In this document: one piece after another, positions 63,931 through 64,000 of the stretch
How the letters are laid out: every line of letters begins with the position of its first letter
Position numbering within the stretch: position 1 is the first letter of the stretch
NCBI RefSeq assembly: GCF_000254135.1
Contig: NZ_AINS01000009.1
Span: 21,203-85,202 of the forward strand
DNA: 64,000 nucleotides
Direction: 5' to 3'
From: Campylobacter coli LMG 9860
GTDB taxonomy: Bacteria > Campylobacterota > Campylobacteria > Campylobacterales > Campylobacteraceae
Position numbers and translations under genes: made by a program
The notes under the pieces: generated by a model
What the model was told of the DNA's origin: nothing
Database searches by the model: none
What the model saw: only the letters and a program-made list of their open reading frames with translations

Positions 63931-64000
63931 GCGTTCATAGCTCAGCTGGATAGAGCAACGGCCTTCTAAGCCGTAGGTCAGAGGTTCGAATCCTCTTGAG
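63931..64000 (+). tRNA. tRNA-Arg (TCT), cut by the window edge
   Basis: Starts GCGTTCATAGCTCAG, anticodon loop CTTCTAA (anticodon TCT) in stem CGGC/GCCG, T-loop GTTCGAATC; the acceptor 3' strand lies beyond the window. Confidence 0.93.

Overview
The window is AT-rich, densely coded DNA from a thermotolerant Campylobacter of the C. jejuni / C. coli group. The evidence is gene order (dnaA-dnaN-gyrB near gltB, ruvC-flgE-metB, leuABCD, rlmN-ksgA-rnj, the S10-spc cluster ending in secY without rpmD, topA-bioB, gltA, fliQ-murB, recA-eno), AAGGA-type ribosome sites, and an exported glycoprotein with bacterial N-glycosylation sequons. The proteins look close to, but not identical with, my recollection of the C. 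jejuni type strain, so C. coli or a divergent C. jejuni lineage is possible. I could not test this.

Layout. 1-5420 (minus): partial gltB and an NhaC-family antiporter. 5651-7653 (plus): yjcH-actP, an acetate-type symporter pair. 7772-9901 (minus): a decaying oxidase locus made of an intact Tat-signal protein, a badly broken vanillyl-alcohol-oxidase/p-cresol-methylhydroxylase-like flavoprotein and a cytochrome c frameshifted in an A8 tract. 10064-14962 (minus): gyrB, dnaN and dnaA, with a probable oriC between dnaN and dnaA. 15065-18262 (plus): ruvC and the sigma-54-type hook gene flgE. 18297-18665: a run of RNA hairpins, a promoter, a 20-residue leader ORF and a terminator-like hairpin before the metB-yedE-tusA-metA sulfur/methionine operon (18688-22128). 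22133-25500: a flavoprotein, queF, envelope proteins and a hypothetical gene. 25605-30458: a leucine leader peptide with five rare CTN leucine codons, then leuABCD. 30438-33353: a GNAT gene, tRNA-Val, tRNA-Ala, a frameshifted GT90 glycosyltransferase, tRNA-Ser, tRNA-Met, a gene-poor gap and a 34-residue membrane protein. 33350-38657: rlmN, a nucleosidase-like gene, ksgA, rnj and an rsuA-family pseudouridine synthase. 38763-48580: the ribosomal protein operon through secY. 48642-57439: MFS permease, topA, bioB, a CPA2 antiporter, gltA, cysQ and small envelope or hypothetical genes. 57548-59465 (minus): mqnD-fliQ-murB. 59575-63610 (plus): recA, eno, an ftsB-like gene with a probable CTG start, a CgpA-like glycoprotein and an exported ATP-dependent DNA ligase. 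63616-64000: a strong promoter and tRNA-Pro, -His, -Arg and -Arg (truncated).

Most of the window is core housekeeping. The points that merit a second look are the two amino-acid leader peptides, which share the string FNLML; the hairpin run after flgE; the YedE/TusA pair inside the methionine operon; the decayed flavocytochrome locus; poly-A frameshifts in two separate accessory genes; and the CTG start after eno. I did not find a clearly new multi-gene defence or mobile system.
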